Assembly: GCA_016928955.1 (NCBI GenBank)
Contig: JAFGJV010000010.1
Span: 1-64,000 of the forward strand
DNA: 64,000 nucleotides
Source of the DNA: Spirochaetales bacterium
GTDB lineage: Bacteria > Spirochaetota > Spirochaetia > Treponematales > UBA12059
Direction of reading: 5' to 3'
Part shown: positions 50,101 to 63,818 of the stretch, piece after piece
How the letters are laid out: each line of letters opens with the position of its first letter
Numbering within the stretch: position 1 is the first letter of the stretch
Notes under the pieces: generated by a model
Told to the model about the DNA's origin: nothing
The model's input: only the letters and a program-made list of their open reading frames with translations
Database searches by the model: none
Position numbers and translations under genes: made by a program

Positions 50101-52757
50101 GCCGATACCGGCCGGTTGGTCGTTTGCACGGAATCCTGGGCGTACACCCGGGAGGTCTGGTGGTACTCTATCCTGTCCCAGCTGATTTCTATCTTGGCGC
50201 CGGCCACGGGCGAGCCGTCCTTGTTGACCACGACCAAGGGAAGGCGCAGACGTTCGTTGGACTTGAGCACGCTCCGGACGGGCGGCAGGTGCCCGACGTA
50301 CAGCGTCGTCGAATCGACGACCTTGGACGCAAGGCCAACGTACGCCTGGTTGTCCACGTCCTGGACACGGACTTCCACCGTGTAGCGCACCCGTCCGGCC
50401 TCGGCCGAATGATGGGGATCGAATGCGACCACCGTTTTTCCCGAGCCGTCCAGGCGCCCGTCGCCTTGCAGGAAGGTGCCCGCCTCGTCAGAAGGCAGGG
50501 CCAGGCCGAACACGTACCCGGGATACCGGCTCAGGCTCAAGGGAGCGCTTTCCCGCGTGACGCGGTACCAGTACGCCCGGCCCTCAAGCGAGCCGCCGTG
50601 GTAGTACGCGGCGCTGACGCCCATGAGGGCGCGCGCGTCCAGTTTCCATTCACCCTGGGCTTCCAGCCGCACCATGAAACTCGGCACGCGGTATTCCTCC
50701 ACGCGGAACTCGCCCGTGGCCGTCCGGTCTCCGGCGCCCAGGGTCAGGGAATAGCGGCCAACATCGGCGTGCTGGCCGAGCTCCAGGGACGTATCCAGGG
50801 AACCGTACGCGTCCGCCTGGATGTCCTTGTCCAGGATGGTTTTTCCCCGCGGGTCCACCACTTTGACCGTGAACGGGCCCTTCCAGGCCAAGACATCCTG
50901 TCTGGCCACATATGCCTTGATCATGACCGACTCGGCTGGGCGGTACGCGCCCCGCTCGGTGTACACCAACGCGGACAGGTTGCTGGCATTCTTCTCAGGC
51001 CCAGCCAGGTTGAACTGCCAGGCCGACGAGAGTTCGTCGTCCCTGACCGACGCTATAGCGCTGTCGGCGCCCAGGCTGGCTACCACGTACAGCCTTTGGC
51101 CCCTGAGCGGCTCGGGAACCGATAGCGTGGCCAAGCCGTTCTTGTCCGAAACGCCCTTGCCTACTTCCTGTCCCGCGGTATTCAAAAGCCGGAGATCGGC
51201 CCCCGGCACGGGTTTGCCGTCTGCGAAGGACGCCACCCAGGCAAGGATGCCCGCGTCATGGACCTTGACAGTCACGCCCATGGCCGTGGAGTTGTAGAGC
51301 ACCGATGCCTTGGGCCCGCCTTCCACGGCCTCCGAACCCAAACCGCTTCCTTCTATTTCTACCAGGCGGAAACCGGGCGCGTTCTCCATGACGATGTCGC
51401 TCAGCTTGCGCTCGTTGGCCACGTAGCTGTCCAGTTTGTAGGTTTTCTGGGCGCTCAGCGCGCGCAGGCCGGCCGCTTGGGCGGAACGGACGCGGGATTC
51501 CAGCGCCTGTACGTAGGCTGAGGCAGAGGCAAAGGTGTAGGCCCGGACCGTCAGCTGACCCAGGTTGAGATATTTGAGTGGGACCGATCCGGACCTGGCC
51601 TCAACCGTGATGGGATAGGCGGGCGCCACCAGCTCCGGCGGAAGGTCCTGGGCCCGGAACGAGTAGTCCACGGCTCGGGCCAGCCTGTTGCCAAGGTAGT
51701 CTTCCAGACCGGCAGCCACGCGCAGGGAATACGACACGCCCGGTTTCAGGCTCAGCCTGATCAAGGCCTGGCCATACTCCCAGCCGTACACATCCATGGC
51801 CTCTGGCGCGGGCTTGATGGTCAGGGCCTTGCGGAACTGGTCCATGTCAAAGCCGCGGGATAGGGACACGCTGAGATCTGCAATGAGCGGCAAACGTCCC
51901 TGGGAAGCCAGCTTCCGTGGCGCTATGTCCTCAATCTCGAAATTCCTGGCTATGGTAAAGCTTCTGTCCACGCTGCCGGGCTGGGATCCGGGTTTGACGT
52001 TGCCCCAGTCGGGCAGGCTGATGACCACAGTCGAGCCGTCCGCGGGGAAACTGGTGATCTCCACAGCAAGCACGTTCTCTTCCGGGATAGAAACCCCGAA
52101 TACCTTGTCCAGGTCCTTGGGCGTGAATACCTTGAACGGCACGTCCTTGCCGTTCTGGAGTCGGACCTTGACGTATTTTCCAAGGGTTTTGACCGGTATG
52201 GCCTGGTCGTAGAGAAAATACGCGGGGCGGGCGCCAAGGGCGTCGTGCTCGTACAGATAGAGGGAGGATACCAGTCGGTACGCGCCTTTCTGCACGGCCC
52301 AGTCGGCAGATTTTCCGCCCCCGGAGAAATAGCCGAGATCCACCTCGAGGGTGGCCGGCGGCAACGCGTCGCCCTCTAGGCTGGAAAGCTCGGGCACGCT
52401 GACCGTGAATCGCTCACCCCCTACCCAACGCCCATCCACCGGGGCAAAGGACAGGGTGGATGAGTCGCGCCAGGTGAAGGTACCTTCAACCAAAGGCTCT
52501 ATGCCGATCTCGGGTATGAGCGCCGTGTCCAAAGGTGGCGACGCTACAGGCTCCGGCCAGCGCACCAACAGCGGCATGTCCTCGGACGCCGGAGCGACAA
52601 CCACGGTAGGGAGCGGGTCAGCGGGTCCGGACGACCCCAGCGTTTCGGTGCGCGCGCAGGAAACGGCGCCAGCCAGGACGCAGAGCGCGGCGGCTATGGC
52701 CGTGGTCCAGAATCCGGTGCCGCGTGGCTTTTTTTGCGTTTGGCCATGATTGTCCAT
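47142..52757 (-). CDS. yfhM: Bacterial alpha-2-macroglobulin lipoprotein
   Basis: A 1871-residue periplasmic lipoprotein (lipobox GAVSC, Cys34) of the MG/A2M family, which traps proteases covalently. The thioester motif CIEQ lies at residues 1385-1388 in YPNGCIEQTTS, followed by the alpha-helical TED domain. Tandem macroglobulin (beta-sandwich) domains fill the N-terminal two thirds, with a bait-like region around PGGGGGDDPAASR. It is translationally coupled to pbpC and is thought to guard the periplasm when the wall is breached. Confidence 0.93.
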   Translation of the reverse strand: MDNHGQTQKKPRGTGFWTTAIAAALCVLAGAVSCARTETLGSSGPADPLPTVVVAPASEDMPLLVRWPEPVASPPLDTALIPEIGIEPLVEGTFTWRDSSTLSFAPVDGRWVGGERFTVSVPELSSLEGDALPPATLEVDLGYFSGGGKSADWAVQKGAYRLVSSLYLYEHDALGARPAYFLYDQAIPVKTLGKYVKVRLQNGKDVPFKVFTPKDLDKVFGVSIPEENVLAVEITSFPADGSTVVISLPDWGNVKPGSQPGSVDRSFTIARNFEIEDIAPRKLASQGRLPLIADLSVSLSRGFDMDQFRKALTIKPAPEAMDVYGWEYGQALIRLSLKPGVSYSLRVAAGLEDYLGNRLARAVDYSFRAQDLPPELVAPAYPITVEARSGSVPLKYLNLGQLTVRAYTFASASAYVQALESRVRSAQAAGLRALSAQKTYKLDSYVANERKLSDIVMENAPGFRLVEIEGSGLGSEAVEGGPKASVLYNSTAMGVTVKVHDAGILAWVASFADGKPVPGADLRLLNTAGQEVGKGVSDKNGLATLSVPEPLRGQRLYVVASLGADSAIASVRDDELSSAWQFNLAGPEKNASNLSALVYTERGAYRPAESVMIKAYVARQDVLAWKGPFTVKVVDPRGKTILDKDIQADAYGSLDTSLELGQHADVGRYSLTLGAGDRTATGEFRVEEYRVPSFMVRLEAQGEWKLDARALMGVSAAYYHGGSLEGRAYWYRVTRESAPLSLSRYPGYVFGLALPSDEAGTFLQGDGRLDGSGKTVVAFDPHHSAEAGRVRYTVEVRVQDVDNQAYVGLASKVVDSTTLYVGHLPPVRSVLKSNERLRLPLVVVNKDGSPVAGAKIEISWDRIEYHQTSRVYAQDSVQTTNRPVSAASGTATLTSKDVPVAWNYLPPTAGVYKVRASVRDPATGAYASTETVVTVGGDETAGWPRFDMERIDVVRDKDSYVSGDTARLVVESPYDTAVGLLCIERDRVLEAKLISFDGDTPVIELPIKDHYAPNVYVSVVIVRGRAHFQKDALGYETGAPGFKLGYVELPVSPESKRLSAEFTGLKDVYQPGSRIRLPVTIKDAAGRPVQAQFAVAVVDEAVLALTGYRTPDPLPPLYKPAGLSVRTAASWLDLPHSRRERFEAIFPGGGGGDDPAASRSDLDAALRRLFKSTAYWNPAVKTDSAGRATLEFTVPDNITSYRIMVTAADGKGSYGNGQASFTSDKPLSILPVSPRFSYPGDEFDAGVILYNKTGADAAVSVKAVFEGVGLVSGQAARVVQVKAGTSATVLYRVKAGTVPCSAKLRFSASAGGASDAAEFALPVLDPGVLKTEVLSFTGSGSSSYQVTLPQGRVPGTLELEVALSSTPLSELKDAVQYLIQYPNGCIEQTTSTAYPLVVLKDLIPAIGVDVDMAKLKEFSEAGIKRILAFQTSAGGLSYWPGSDQPHAFATAFGLTALIEAKKQGYDVPDASLERMADYLEAALREGKISGEMPHGSVPDGDTRALFVMTLGRLGRPQPQYVQTLWRERKNLTPFGVSFLAIAVRESPQLDQSLLEPMLAYLREESKTDAKEAWYEGGRAGGYSMDSPLRSHGSALIAYAMAAKDDELTSKLLAGLLARRQEGYGIWGNTQENVFGIMGVYELVKTGASGASFSPSIQIGSFKLGSAQMESADRRIKIARIRESDLGSAAQGSSLTLKISGMPAASFVTVRVGYRVPIDKAIEEPTSSGFTYTRVYETLDGSPLDLNAIPAGSLVRVRLFVKNPEHRNYVAIDDKLPAGLEAQNAALATTGSLDMGELSPAALRARSVLSYQEIRDARVAFFVDDMLPGEYEFVYLARATVAGTFLRPAGRVEAMYETDVNATTGADIVTVQ

Positions 52758-52782
52758 TTTTGGGTCCTTCTATGGTTTTTTG

Positions 52783-52818
52783 CAGGATGCTGAAGCTTCC
52801 ATTTTATTCAGCATCCTG
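52783..52818. promoter_or_regulatory. Hairpin in the 5' region of the alpha-2-macroglobulin gene
   Basis: CAGGATGCTGAA, 12-base loop, TTCAGCATCCTG: perfect 12-bp arms, 26 bp ahead of the ATG. It could be a leader RNA structure or a DNA operator. The rest of the 52819-53030 gap holds no gene; the 75-aa track ORF there looks spurious. Confidence 0.55.
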
Positions 52819-53030
52819 TTTGGCACGGCGCGTTTTATGATGTCCACGGTGCCCGTCGCTACCGGTCGGGTACAAACTGGGCGTTCCGGGAACAGGTGCG
52901 CCTAAAACACCGCTTAGTCCGGGCCGAGAAAGCCCCGCACGGAACACTATACCTCGAAGCACGCACTTTTCCCAACGGCCGCTATGCGGCACCTTAAAAT
53001 CCCTTCCTTGCGCTATCCGCGAAGGCTGCA

Positions 53031-53059
53031 AAAAAAAGGCCGCCCCGAAGGGCGGCCTT
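53031..53059 (-). terminator. Terminator of tuf
   Basis: Minus strand: AAGGCCGCCC, loop TTCG, GGGCGGCCTT, then a run of T: a perfect 10-bp stem with a stable UUCG loop, about 20 bp after the stop. Confidence 0.95.
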
Positions 53060-53080
53060 AGGTTTCAGATCGGGGCTAGC

Positions 53081-54271
<1,191 letters not shown>

Positions 54272-54329
54272 CCGAATCCTCCTACCTGGTTCTCGGGACG
54301 GGAGACCTGCGCTCAGCGCGAGTCTCCGC

Positions 54330-54359
54330 ATTATACGTGCTAAACGTTCCCCGAATCAA
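54330..54359 (-). promoter_or_regulatory. Promoter of tuf
   Basis: Minus strand: TTGATT (54354-54359), 18 bp, TATAAT (54330-54335). The -35 box lies in the loop of GTTCCCC-TTGATTC-GGGGAAC (54345-54365), a perfect 7-bp dyad. A second interrupted stem, GGAGAC..GCGC-TGA-GCGC..GTCTCC, sits in the leader at about 54301-54326. Confidence 0.8.
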
Positions 54360-54399
54360 GGGGAACGCGCTCCGGCCGTGGACGGCCGGCCGGAAAGCC

Positions 54400-54870
54400 T
54401 TACCAGCGATAGTGCGCAAAGGCCTTGTTGGCCTCCGCCATGCGGTGCGTGTCCTCACGCTTCTTGACCGCGGTGCCGGTGTTGTTGAACGCGTCCGACA
54501 GCTCGGCCGCCAGGCGGTCCGCCATGGACTTGCCCGAGCGGTTGCGCGAGGCCGTGATGAGCCAGCGCATGGCCAGCGCTTCGCGGCGGGCGTCGCGTAT
54601 CTCGATTGGCACCTGGTAGGTGGCGCCGCCCACGCGGCGGGACTTCACCTCCACTACGGGCTTTACGTTGTCCATTGCCTTCATGAACGCCTCAAGGGCC
54701 GGGGCTCCGGATTTTTCCTGGAGCTTGGCCATGGCGTCATACATGATGGACGTACAGGTGGACTTCTTGCCCTCCCACATCATCCGGCAGATGAATTTGG
54801 TAAGTATTACGCTGTTGTACCGAGCGTCGGGCTGGTGGCCGCGATCGACGGACTTCTTTTTGCGTCCCAT
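54400..54870 (-). CDS. rpsG: Ribosomal protein S7
   Basis: A 156-residue 16S head-assembly protein: [45 protein letters not shown] and the C-terminal [15 protein letters not shown] are standard. It is 12 bp after rpsL. Confidence 0.97.
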   Translation of the reverse strand: MGRKKKSVDRGHQPDARYNSVILTKFICRMMWEGKKSTCTSIMYDAMAKLQEKSGAPALEAFMKAMDNVKPVVEVKSRRVGGATYQVPIEIRDARREALAMRWLITASRNRSGKSMADRLAAELSDAFNNTGTAVKKREDTHRMAEANKAFAHYRW

Positions 54871-54882
54871 CTCTCCGCCCCC

Positions 54883-55257
54883 TTACGCCTTAGGCCGCTT
54901 GGCGCCGTACTTGGAACGGGCCTGCTTGCGGTCCGCCACGCCGAGGGTATCCTTGGCGCCGCGTATGATATGGTAGCGAACGCCCGGAAGATCCTTGACG
55001 CGTCCGCCTCGGATGAGGACCACCGAGTGCTCCTGGAGGTTGTGACCAATGCCGGGAATGTACGCGGTGACCTCCACGCCGTGGGACAGGCGAACGCGGG
55101 CCACCTTGCGGAGGGCCGAATTCGGCTTTTTGGGCGTGACCGTCATGACGCGGGTACAGACACCGCGCTTCTGCGGGCATTCGTCGAGCGCCGGGCTCTT
55201 GGTCTTCCAGTGGGACTGCTTTCGCCCCATCCGGATAAGCTGGTTGATCGTAGGCAT
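54883..55257 (-). CDS. rpsL: Ribosomal protein S12
   Basis: A 124-residue decoding-centre protein: [43 protein letters not shown] and [13 protein letters not shown]. The two loops that carry streptomycin-resistance substitutions in other bacteria have the usual Lys residues. Confidence 0.98.
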   Translation of the reverse strand: MPTINQLIRMGRKQSHWKTKSPALDECPQKRGVCTRVMTVTPKKPNSALRKVARVRLSHGVEVTAYIPGIGHNLQEHSVVLIRGGRVKDLPGVRYHIIRGAKDTLGVADRKQARSKYGAKRPKA

Positions 55258-55357
55258 GAAACCTTCGTCTCCTGGTTGTGCCGAACCTCAGCATGGTCCG
55301 ACGTTCTTTTGGTACACGAGAAACCGTAAAACGGCGCCGGTGGCGCGCCGGTTGAGA

Positions 55358-55387
55358 ACAATAGAATTTATCGCAAGTCCTTGTCAA
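55358..55387 (-). promoter_or_regulatory. Promoter of rpsL-rpsG
   Basis: Minus strand: TTGACA (55382-55387), 18 bp, TATTGT (55358-55363), about 100 bp before rpsL. Confidence 0.65.
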
Positions 55388-55396
55388 TCCGTCCGC

Positions 55397-55437
55397 GCGG
55401 CACCTCCTCAGGACGGGTCGTCCTGGGAGGGTGCCGC
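55397..55437 (-). terminator. Hairpin after rpoC
   Basis: GCGGCACC...CAGGAC, loop GACCC, GTCCTG...GGTGCCGC: arms of 18 bases with 15 matches, starting five bases after the rpoC stop and ending just before the rpsL -35 box. No T-run follows, so it may work with Rho or only partly. Confidence 0.6.
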
Positions 55438-55442
55438 CCGGG

Positions 55443-59810
<4,368 letters not shown>

Positions 59811-59851
59811 GCGGTCTCCCCTTTAACTCGGGTCATCTGCGAAAGAATGGG

Positions 59852-59970
59852 AACCACGGAGGCGCGGAGGCGCGGAGGCGCGAAGCGAGGAATAGAAGAT
59901 TTGTAGGCACAGTCTTGCACTTCATCTATCCGCACTACTCTTTTCTCCGTGTCTCAGTGTCTCCGTGGTT
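59852..59970. repeat. Inverted-repeat element between rpoB and rpoC
   Basis: The left edge AACCACGGAGG... and right edge ...CTCCGTGGTT are inverted copies that bound a 119-bp unit. The left side has three tandem copies of GCGGAGGC-like octamers (CGGAGGCGCGGAGGCGCGGAGGCG); on the opposite strand the right side reads AACCACGGAGACACTGAGACACGGAG. This looks like a short palindromic element seen in many environmental bacterial genomes, from memory. It fills most of the rpoB-rpoC gap. Confidence 0.8.
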
Positions 59971-59977
59971 GTTTTAC

Positions 59978-62900
59978 CTAAAAGTTCGAGCCCTGCTTGC
60001 TGATCAGCTCCTCGTCGCGCTCGGTCAGCGGGATGGGCTTATTCTTGGCGTCGAAAATCCTCATGTCCAGGCCAAGGCCCCGGAGCTCCTGCACCATCAC
60101 GTTGAAGGCCTCGGGGATACCGGCCGCCGTGTGCGGCTCGCCCTTGACGATGGCCTCGTACACCTTGGCGCGGCCGGTCATGTCGTCCGACTTGATGGTC
60201 AGAAGCTCCTGCAGGGTATTGGCTGCGCCGTACGCCTCCAGGGCCCACACTTCCATTTCGCCAAGGCGCTGGCCGCCGAACTGGGCCTTTCCGCCGAGCG
60301 GCTGCTGGGTGACCAGCGAGTAGGGGCCGGTGGAGCGCGCGTGCATCTTGTCGTCCACCAGGTGGTGCAGCTTCATGAAGTATATGATGCCCACCGTGAC
60401 CGGGTTCTGGAAATGCTCGCCCGTGCGGCCGTCGCGCACCGGGGTCTTGCACGACCCGGGCAGGCCCGCCTGCTTGAGCTTCTTCTCTATCTGTTCCTGG
60501 TCCGGGCTCTGGAACACCGGCGAGCTGAACCACTCGTCCAGGGTGGTGGCGGCCCAGCCAAGCTCGGTCTCCATGATCTGGCCGATGTTCATGCGGGAGG
60601 GCACGCCCAGCGGGTTGAGGCATATGTCCAGCGGGGTGCCGTCGTCCAGGTAGGGCATGTCCTCCATGGGGAGGACGCGGGCGACGATGCCCTTGTTGCC
60701 GTGGCGGCCGGCCATCTTGTCGCCTTCCTTGAGCTTGCGCTTGGCGGCGATGAGGACCTTGACCACTTCCTCCACGCCGGGAGACAGGTCGTCGTTGGCC
60801 GAGCGCTTGAGCCTCTGCACGTCTATGACCGTGCCCTCTATGCCGTGCGGCACGCGGAGGGACGTGTCGCGCACGTCCTTGGCCTTCTCGCCGAAGATTG
60901 AGTTCAGGAGCTTGAATTCGGGCGTGGTCTCGGTCTCGCTCTTAGGCGTGACCTTGCCCACCAGGATGTCGCCGGCGTTGACCTTGGCGCCGATCATGAT
61001 GATGCCTTCCGAGTCCAGGCTGTCCAGGCTCTTCTCGCTGGTGTTGGGTATGTCCCGGGTGATGCGCTCGGGGCCCAGCTTGGTCTCACGCACCTCGGTC
61101 TGGAATTCCTTGATGTGCACCGAGGTAAACAGGTCGTCGCGCACCACGCGCTCGGAAATGAGGATGGCGTCCTCGTAGTTGTAGCCGTTCCAGGGCACAA
61201 AGCCGGCCAGGATGTTGCGGCCCAGGGCCAGCTCTCCGTCCTTGGTGGCCGGGCCGTCTGCTATCACCTGGCCCTTGAGGATCTTCTCGCCGTGCTTGAC
61301 GATGGGCCGCTGGTTGTAGCAGGTATCCTGGTTGGTCCGCTGGTACTTGATGAGCAGGTACTCGTCGCGTGCGTGCTTGTCCTCGTCGGGCTTGATGACC
61401 ACGCGGAAGGCATCCACGTAATCCACGGTGCCGGAACGCTTGGCCTTGATGAGCACGCCCGAGTCGTACGCCGTCTTCAGTTCCATGCCGGTACCCACTC
61501 GCGGCGGGTCGGTAAAGAGGAGGGGCACGGCCTGCCTCTGCATGTTCGAGCCCATGAGGGCGCGGTTGGCGTCGTCATGCTCCAGGAAGGGAATGAGGGC
61601 GGCCGATACGGAGATGATCTGCTTGGGCGACACGTCCATGTACTGGATTTCCTTGGGCCCGCGGGTGGTGTAGTCGCCCTGGTGCCTGACGGAAACCTGC
61701 TCTTCCTGGAAATGGCCCTTGCCGTCTATGCGGGCGCTGGCCTGCGCTATGTAGTAGCGGTCCTCGTCCATGGCGGACAGGAACTCGATGTCGTCAGTGA
61801 CGCGGCCGTTGACTACTTTGCGGTACGGCGTCTCGAGGAAACCGTACTCGTTGACCGTGGTGTATGTGGCCAGCGACACGATAAGGCCGATGTTCGGGCC
61901 TTCCGGCGTCTCGATGGGGCACATGCGACCATAGTGGGTGTAGTGGACGTCGCGCACCTCGAAGCCGGCCCGATCGCGGGACAGGCCGCCCGGGCCCAGG
62001 GCGTTGAGGCGACGCTTGTGGGTGAGCTCGGCCAGCGGGTTGACCTGGTCCATGAACTGCGACAGCTGGCTGGACCCGAAGAATTCCTTGATGGCCGCGA
62101 CCACCGGCTTGATGGATATGAGGTCCTGGGGCCGGATTGTGTCCGTCTCCTTGAGGCTCATGCGCTCCTTGGCGATGCGCTCCATGCGGCCGAAGGCGCT
62201 CTTCATCACGTTGGACAGGAGCTCGCCCACCGAGCGTACGCGGCGGTTGCCGAGGTGGTCGATGTCGTCCAGGTTGTTCTCGCCGTAGTACACGGTCATC
62301 AGGTACTTCATGGTGGCGATGATGTCGTCGCGGGTGAGGGTAAAGTCCTCGACCGGAGCCGCGTAGCCGAATTTCTTGTTCAGCTTGTAGCGGCCCACCT
62401 TTCCGAGATCGTAGCGGCGGTTGGAGAAGAACAGCGAGTGAAGGTCGCGCTCGGCGTTCTCCACCGTGATGGGCTCGCCGGGCATGAGGGTCGCGTACAC
62501 GGCAGCCAGGGCGTCGGCCTTGGTGGGCTCGTCCTGGTCGGGATCTTCCTTGACCAGCTTGATGTCCTCGCGCTCAAGGCAGTTGAGGATCATATTCCAG
62601 TGCAGTCCGTCCTTGTGCTCAAAGTCCACCACGTCTATGGCCTTGACGCCCAGGGTGACCAGTTCGTCCACGTCATGCAGGTGGATCTTGTCGCCGGCGC
62701 GGAACACGCGTTTTTTCTCGCCGTCCTGCTCCACGTACACGCTCTTGGCAAGCACGCGGTTGACGGCGCGTTCCCGGTCGTCGCGCTTGTCGGACAGGGG
62801 CAGGTGCTCGGTCTTGTGGAAGGCGGCAATGATGTCTTCCCTGGTTTCCAGGCCGATGGAACGCAGGAACATGCTGCCCAGGATGCGCTTTTTGCGGTCG

Positions 62901-63475
62901 ATCTTGGCGTAGATCAGCTCTTTCTTCTGGTCGATCTCGAATTCCAGCCAGGAGCCGCGGTAGGGGATGATCCGGGCGGAGTACACGCCCTTCTCGTGGC
63001 AGAAAATGACGCCAGGAGAACGGTGGATCTGCGACACCACCACACGCTCGGCCCCGTTTATGATGAAGGTGCCGCGGTCGGTCATCAGCGGGACATCGCC
63101 CAGGTAGATGTCTTTCTGGCGGATCTCTCCGGTCTTCTGGAAAACCAGGTTGATGCGCGCCTTCAGGGGTACCGCGTAGGTAAGGCCCTTCTGCTTGCAG
63201 TCAAATTCCGAGTACTTGATGGCGCCCTCGTCCAGGGTATAGTGGTCGCCGTACTCGAGGATCATGTCGCCGTTGGGGCTCTCGATGGGAAAGGTTGTGC
63301 GGAACACTTCCTCGAGCCCGTACGGGTCGGGGGCGTGGCCCTGGGCCAGCCTTGAGCGCTGGAGAAAGCGCTCGTAGCTCGACACCTGGATGTCTATGAG
63401 GTCGGGAAGCTCTATGGCTTCCTTATAATCCTTGCCGACGTAGGTCCGGGAGATCTTGTGTTCTGTGTAGGCCAT
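59978..63475 (-). CDS. rpoB: RNA polymerase beta subunit
   Basis: A 1165-residue subunit. The Rif region reads [18 protein letters not shown] followed by [18 protein letters not shown]; the Asn (residue 491, codon at 62003-62005) is at the position of E. coli Ser531, and the Asn518 equivalent is Val. The nucleotide-binding [16 protein letters not shown] and C-terminal [23 protein letters not shown] are normal. It follows rplL after a 343-bp gap with an attenuator-like hairpin. Confidence 0.98.
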   Translation of the reverse strand: MAYTEHKISRTYVGKDYKEAIELPDLIDIQVSSYERFLQRSRLAQGHAPDPYGLEEVFRTTFPIESPNGDMILEYGDHYTLDEGAIKYSEFDCKQKGLTYAVPLKARINLVFQKTGEIRQKDIYLGDVPLMTDRGTFIINGAERVVVSQIHRSPGVIFCHEKGVYSARIIPYRGSWLEFEIDQKKELIYAKIDRKKRILGSMFLRSIGLETREDIIAAFHKTEHLPLSDKRDDRERAVNRVLAKSVYVEQDGEKKRVFRAGDKIHLHDVDELVTLGVKAIDVVDFEHKDGLHWNMILNCLEREDIKLVKEDPDQDEPTKADALAAVYATLMPGEPITVENAERDLHSLFFSNRRYDLGKVGRYKLNKKFGYAAPVEDFTLTRDDIIATMKYLMTVYYGENNLDDIDHLGNRRVRSVGELLSNVMKSAFGRMERIAKERMSLKETDTIRPQDLISIKPVVAAIKEFFGSSQLSQFMDQVNPLAELTHKRRLNALGPGGLSRDRAGFEVRDVHYTHYGRMCPIETPEGPNIGLIVSLATYTTVNEYGFLETPYRKVVNGRVTDDIEFLSAMDEDRYYIAQASARIDGKGHFQEEQVSVRHQGDYTTRGPKEIQYMDVSPKQIISVSAALIPFLEHDDANRALMGSNMQRQAVPLLFTDPPRVGTGMELKTAYDSGVLIKAKRSGTVDYVDAFRVVIKPDEDKHARDEYLLIKYQRTNQDTCYNQRPIVKHGEKILKGQVIADGPATKDGELALGRNILAGFVPWNGYNYEDAILISERVVRDDLFTSVHIKEFQTEVRETKLGPERITRDIPNTSEKSLDSLDSEGIIMIGAKVNAGDILVGKVTPKSETETTPEFKLLNSIFGEKAKDVRDTSLRVPHGIEGTVIDVQRLKRSANDDLSPGVEEVVKVLIAAKRKLKEGDKMAGRHGNKGIVARVLPMEDMPYLDDGTPLDICLNPLGVPSRMNIGQIMETELGWAATTLDEWFSSPVFQSPDQEQIEKKLKQAGLPGSCKTPVRDGRTGEHFQNPVTVGIIYFMKLHHLVDDKMHARSTGPYSLVTQQPLGGKAQFGGQRLGEMEVWALEAYGAANTLQELLTIKSDDMTGRAKVYEAIVKGEPHTAAGIPEAFNVMVQELRGLGLDMRIFDAKNKPIPLTERDEELISKQGSNF

Positions 63476-63818
63476 CGCTACCCCCTATGCTGGATCCGTC
63501 CGTTTTTACCTTGCCACCCGGCGGCCGCTGCGTACCCGCTTGGCCGTCGGCTTTACTCTGTGCAATGGCGCCCGTGCGCCCGCTACCAGGCTGCCGAAAA
63601 ACGCAGGGTTTATCGGTAGCCTGCTAGGCAATCCCGCGAGAACCGTCCCGGTTCCGCCCGATTGCGGCACCGGATCAAGAGGCCGTCCGCTCACGGTCCC
63701 CTGAACCAAAGCCCGTCAAAGCGCGAAAAGGCGCCGGACGCGGCTTCGCGCCCGGCACCCCGCCCCGGCGGAGCGCGCCGGAGCCTTGAGCGGAACAAGC
63801 TGAAAATCGATCAAATCC
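63476..63818. other. 343-bp rplL-rpoB intergenic region
   Basis: No gene. It holds the attenuator-like hairpin at 63726-63756 and, nearer rpoB, another hairpin CAGGCTGCCGA...TCGGTAGCCTG (63587-63623, one mismatch). The track ORF 63506..63709 has no ribosome binding site and looks spurious. Confidence 0.6.
63726..63756 (-). terminator. Attenuator-like hairpin between rplL and rpoB
   Basis: Minus strand: GCCGGGCGCG, loop AAGC, CGCGTCCGGC (one mismatch), then GCC and TTTT. Partial termination between L7/L12 and beta is known in E. coli. Confidence 0.6.

Noticed and set aside
52804-53031. 75-aa minus-strand ORF between tuf and alpha-2-macroglobulin
   Set aside because: It lies across the tuf terminator edge and has an unlikely composition; no ribosome binding site was seen.
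59852-59885. Tandem CGGAGGCG units considered as the start of a CRISPR or VNTR array
   Set aside because: Only three 8-bp units without spacers; they belong to one arm of the inverted-repeat element.
61115-63355. 746-aa plus-strand ORF
   Set aside because: Antisense shadow of rpoB created by high GC content.
63506-63709. 67-aa ORF upstream of rpoB
   Set aside because: No ribosome binding site, atypical composition, and it overlaps hairpin structures.
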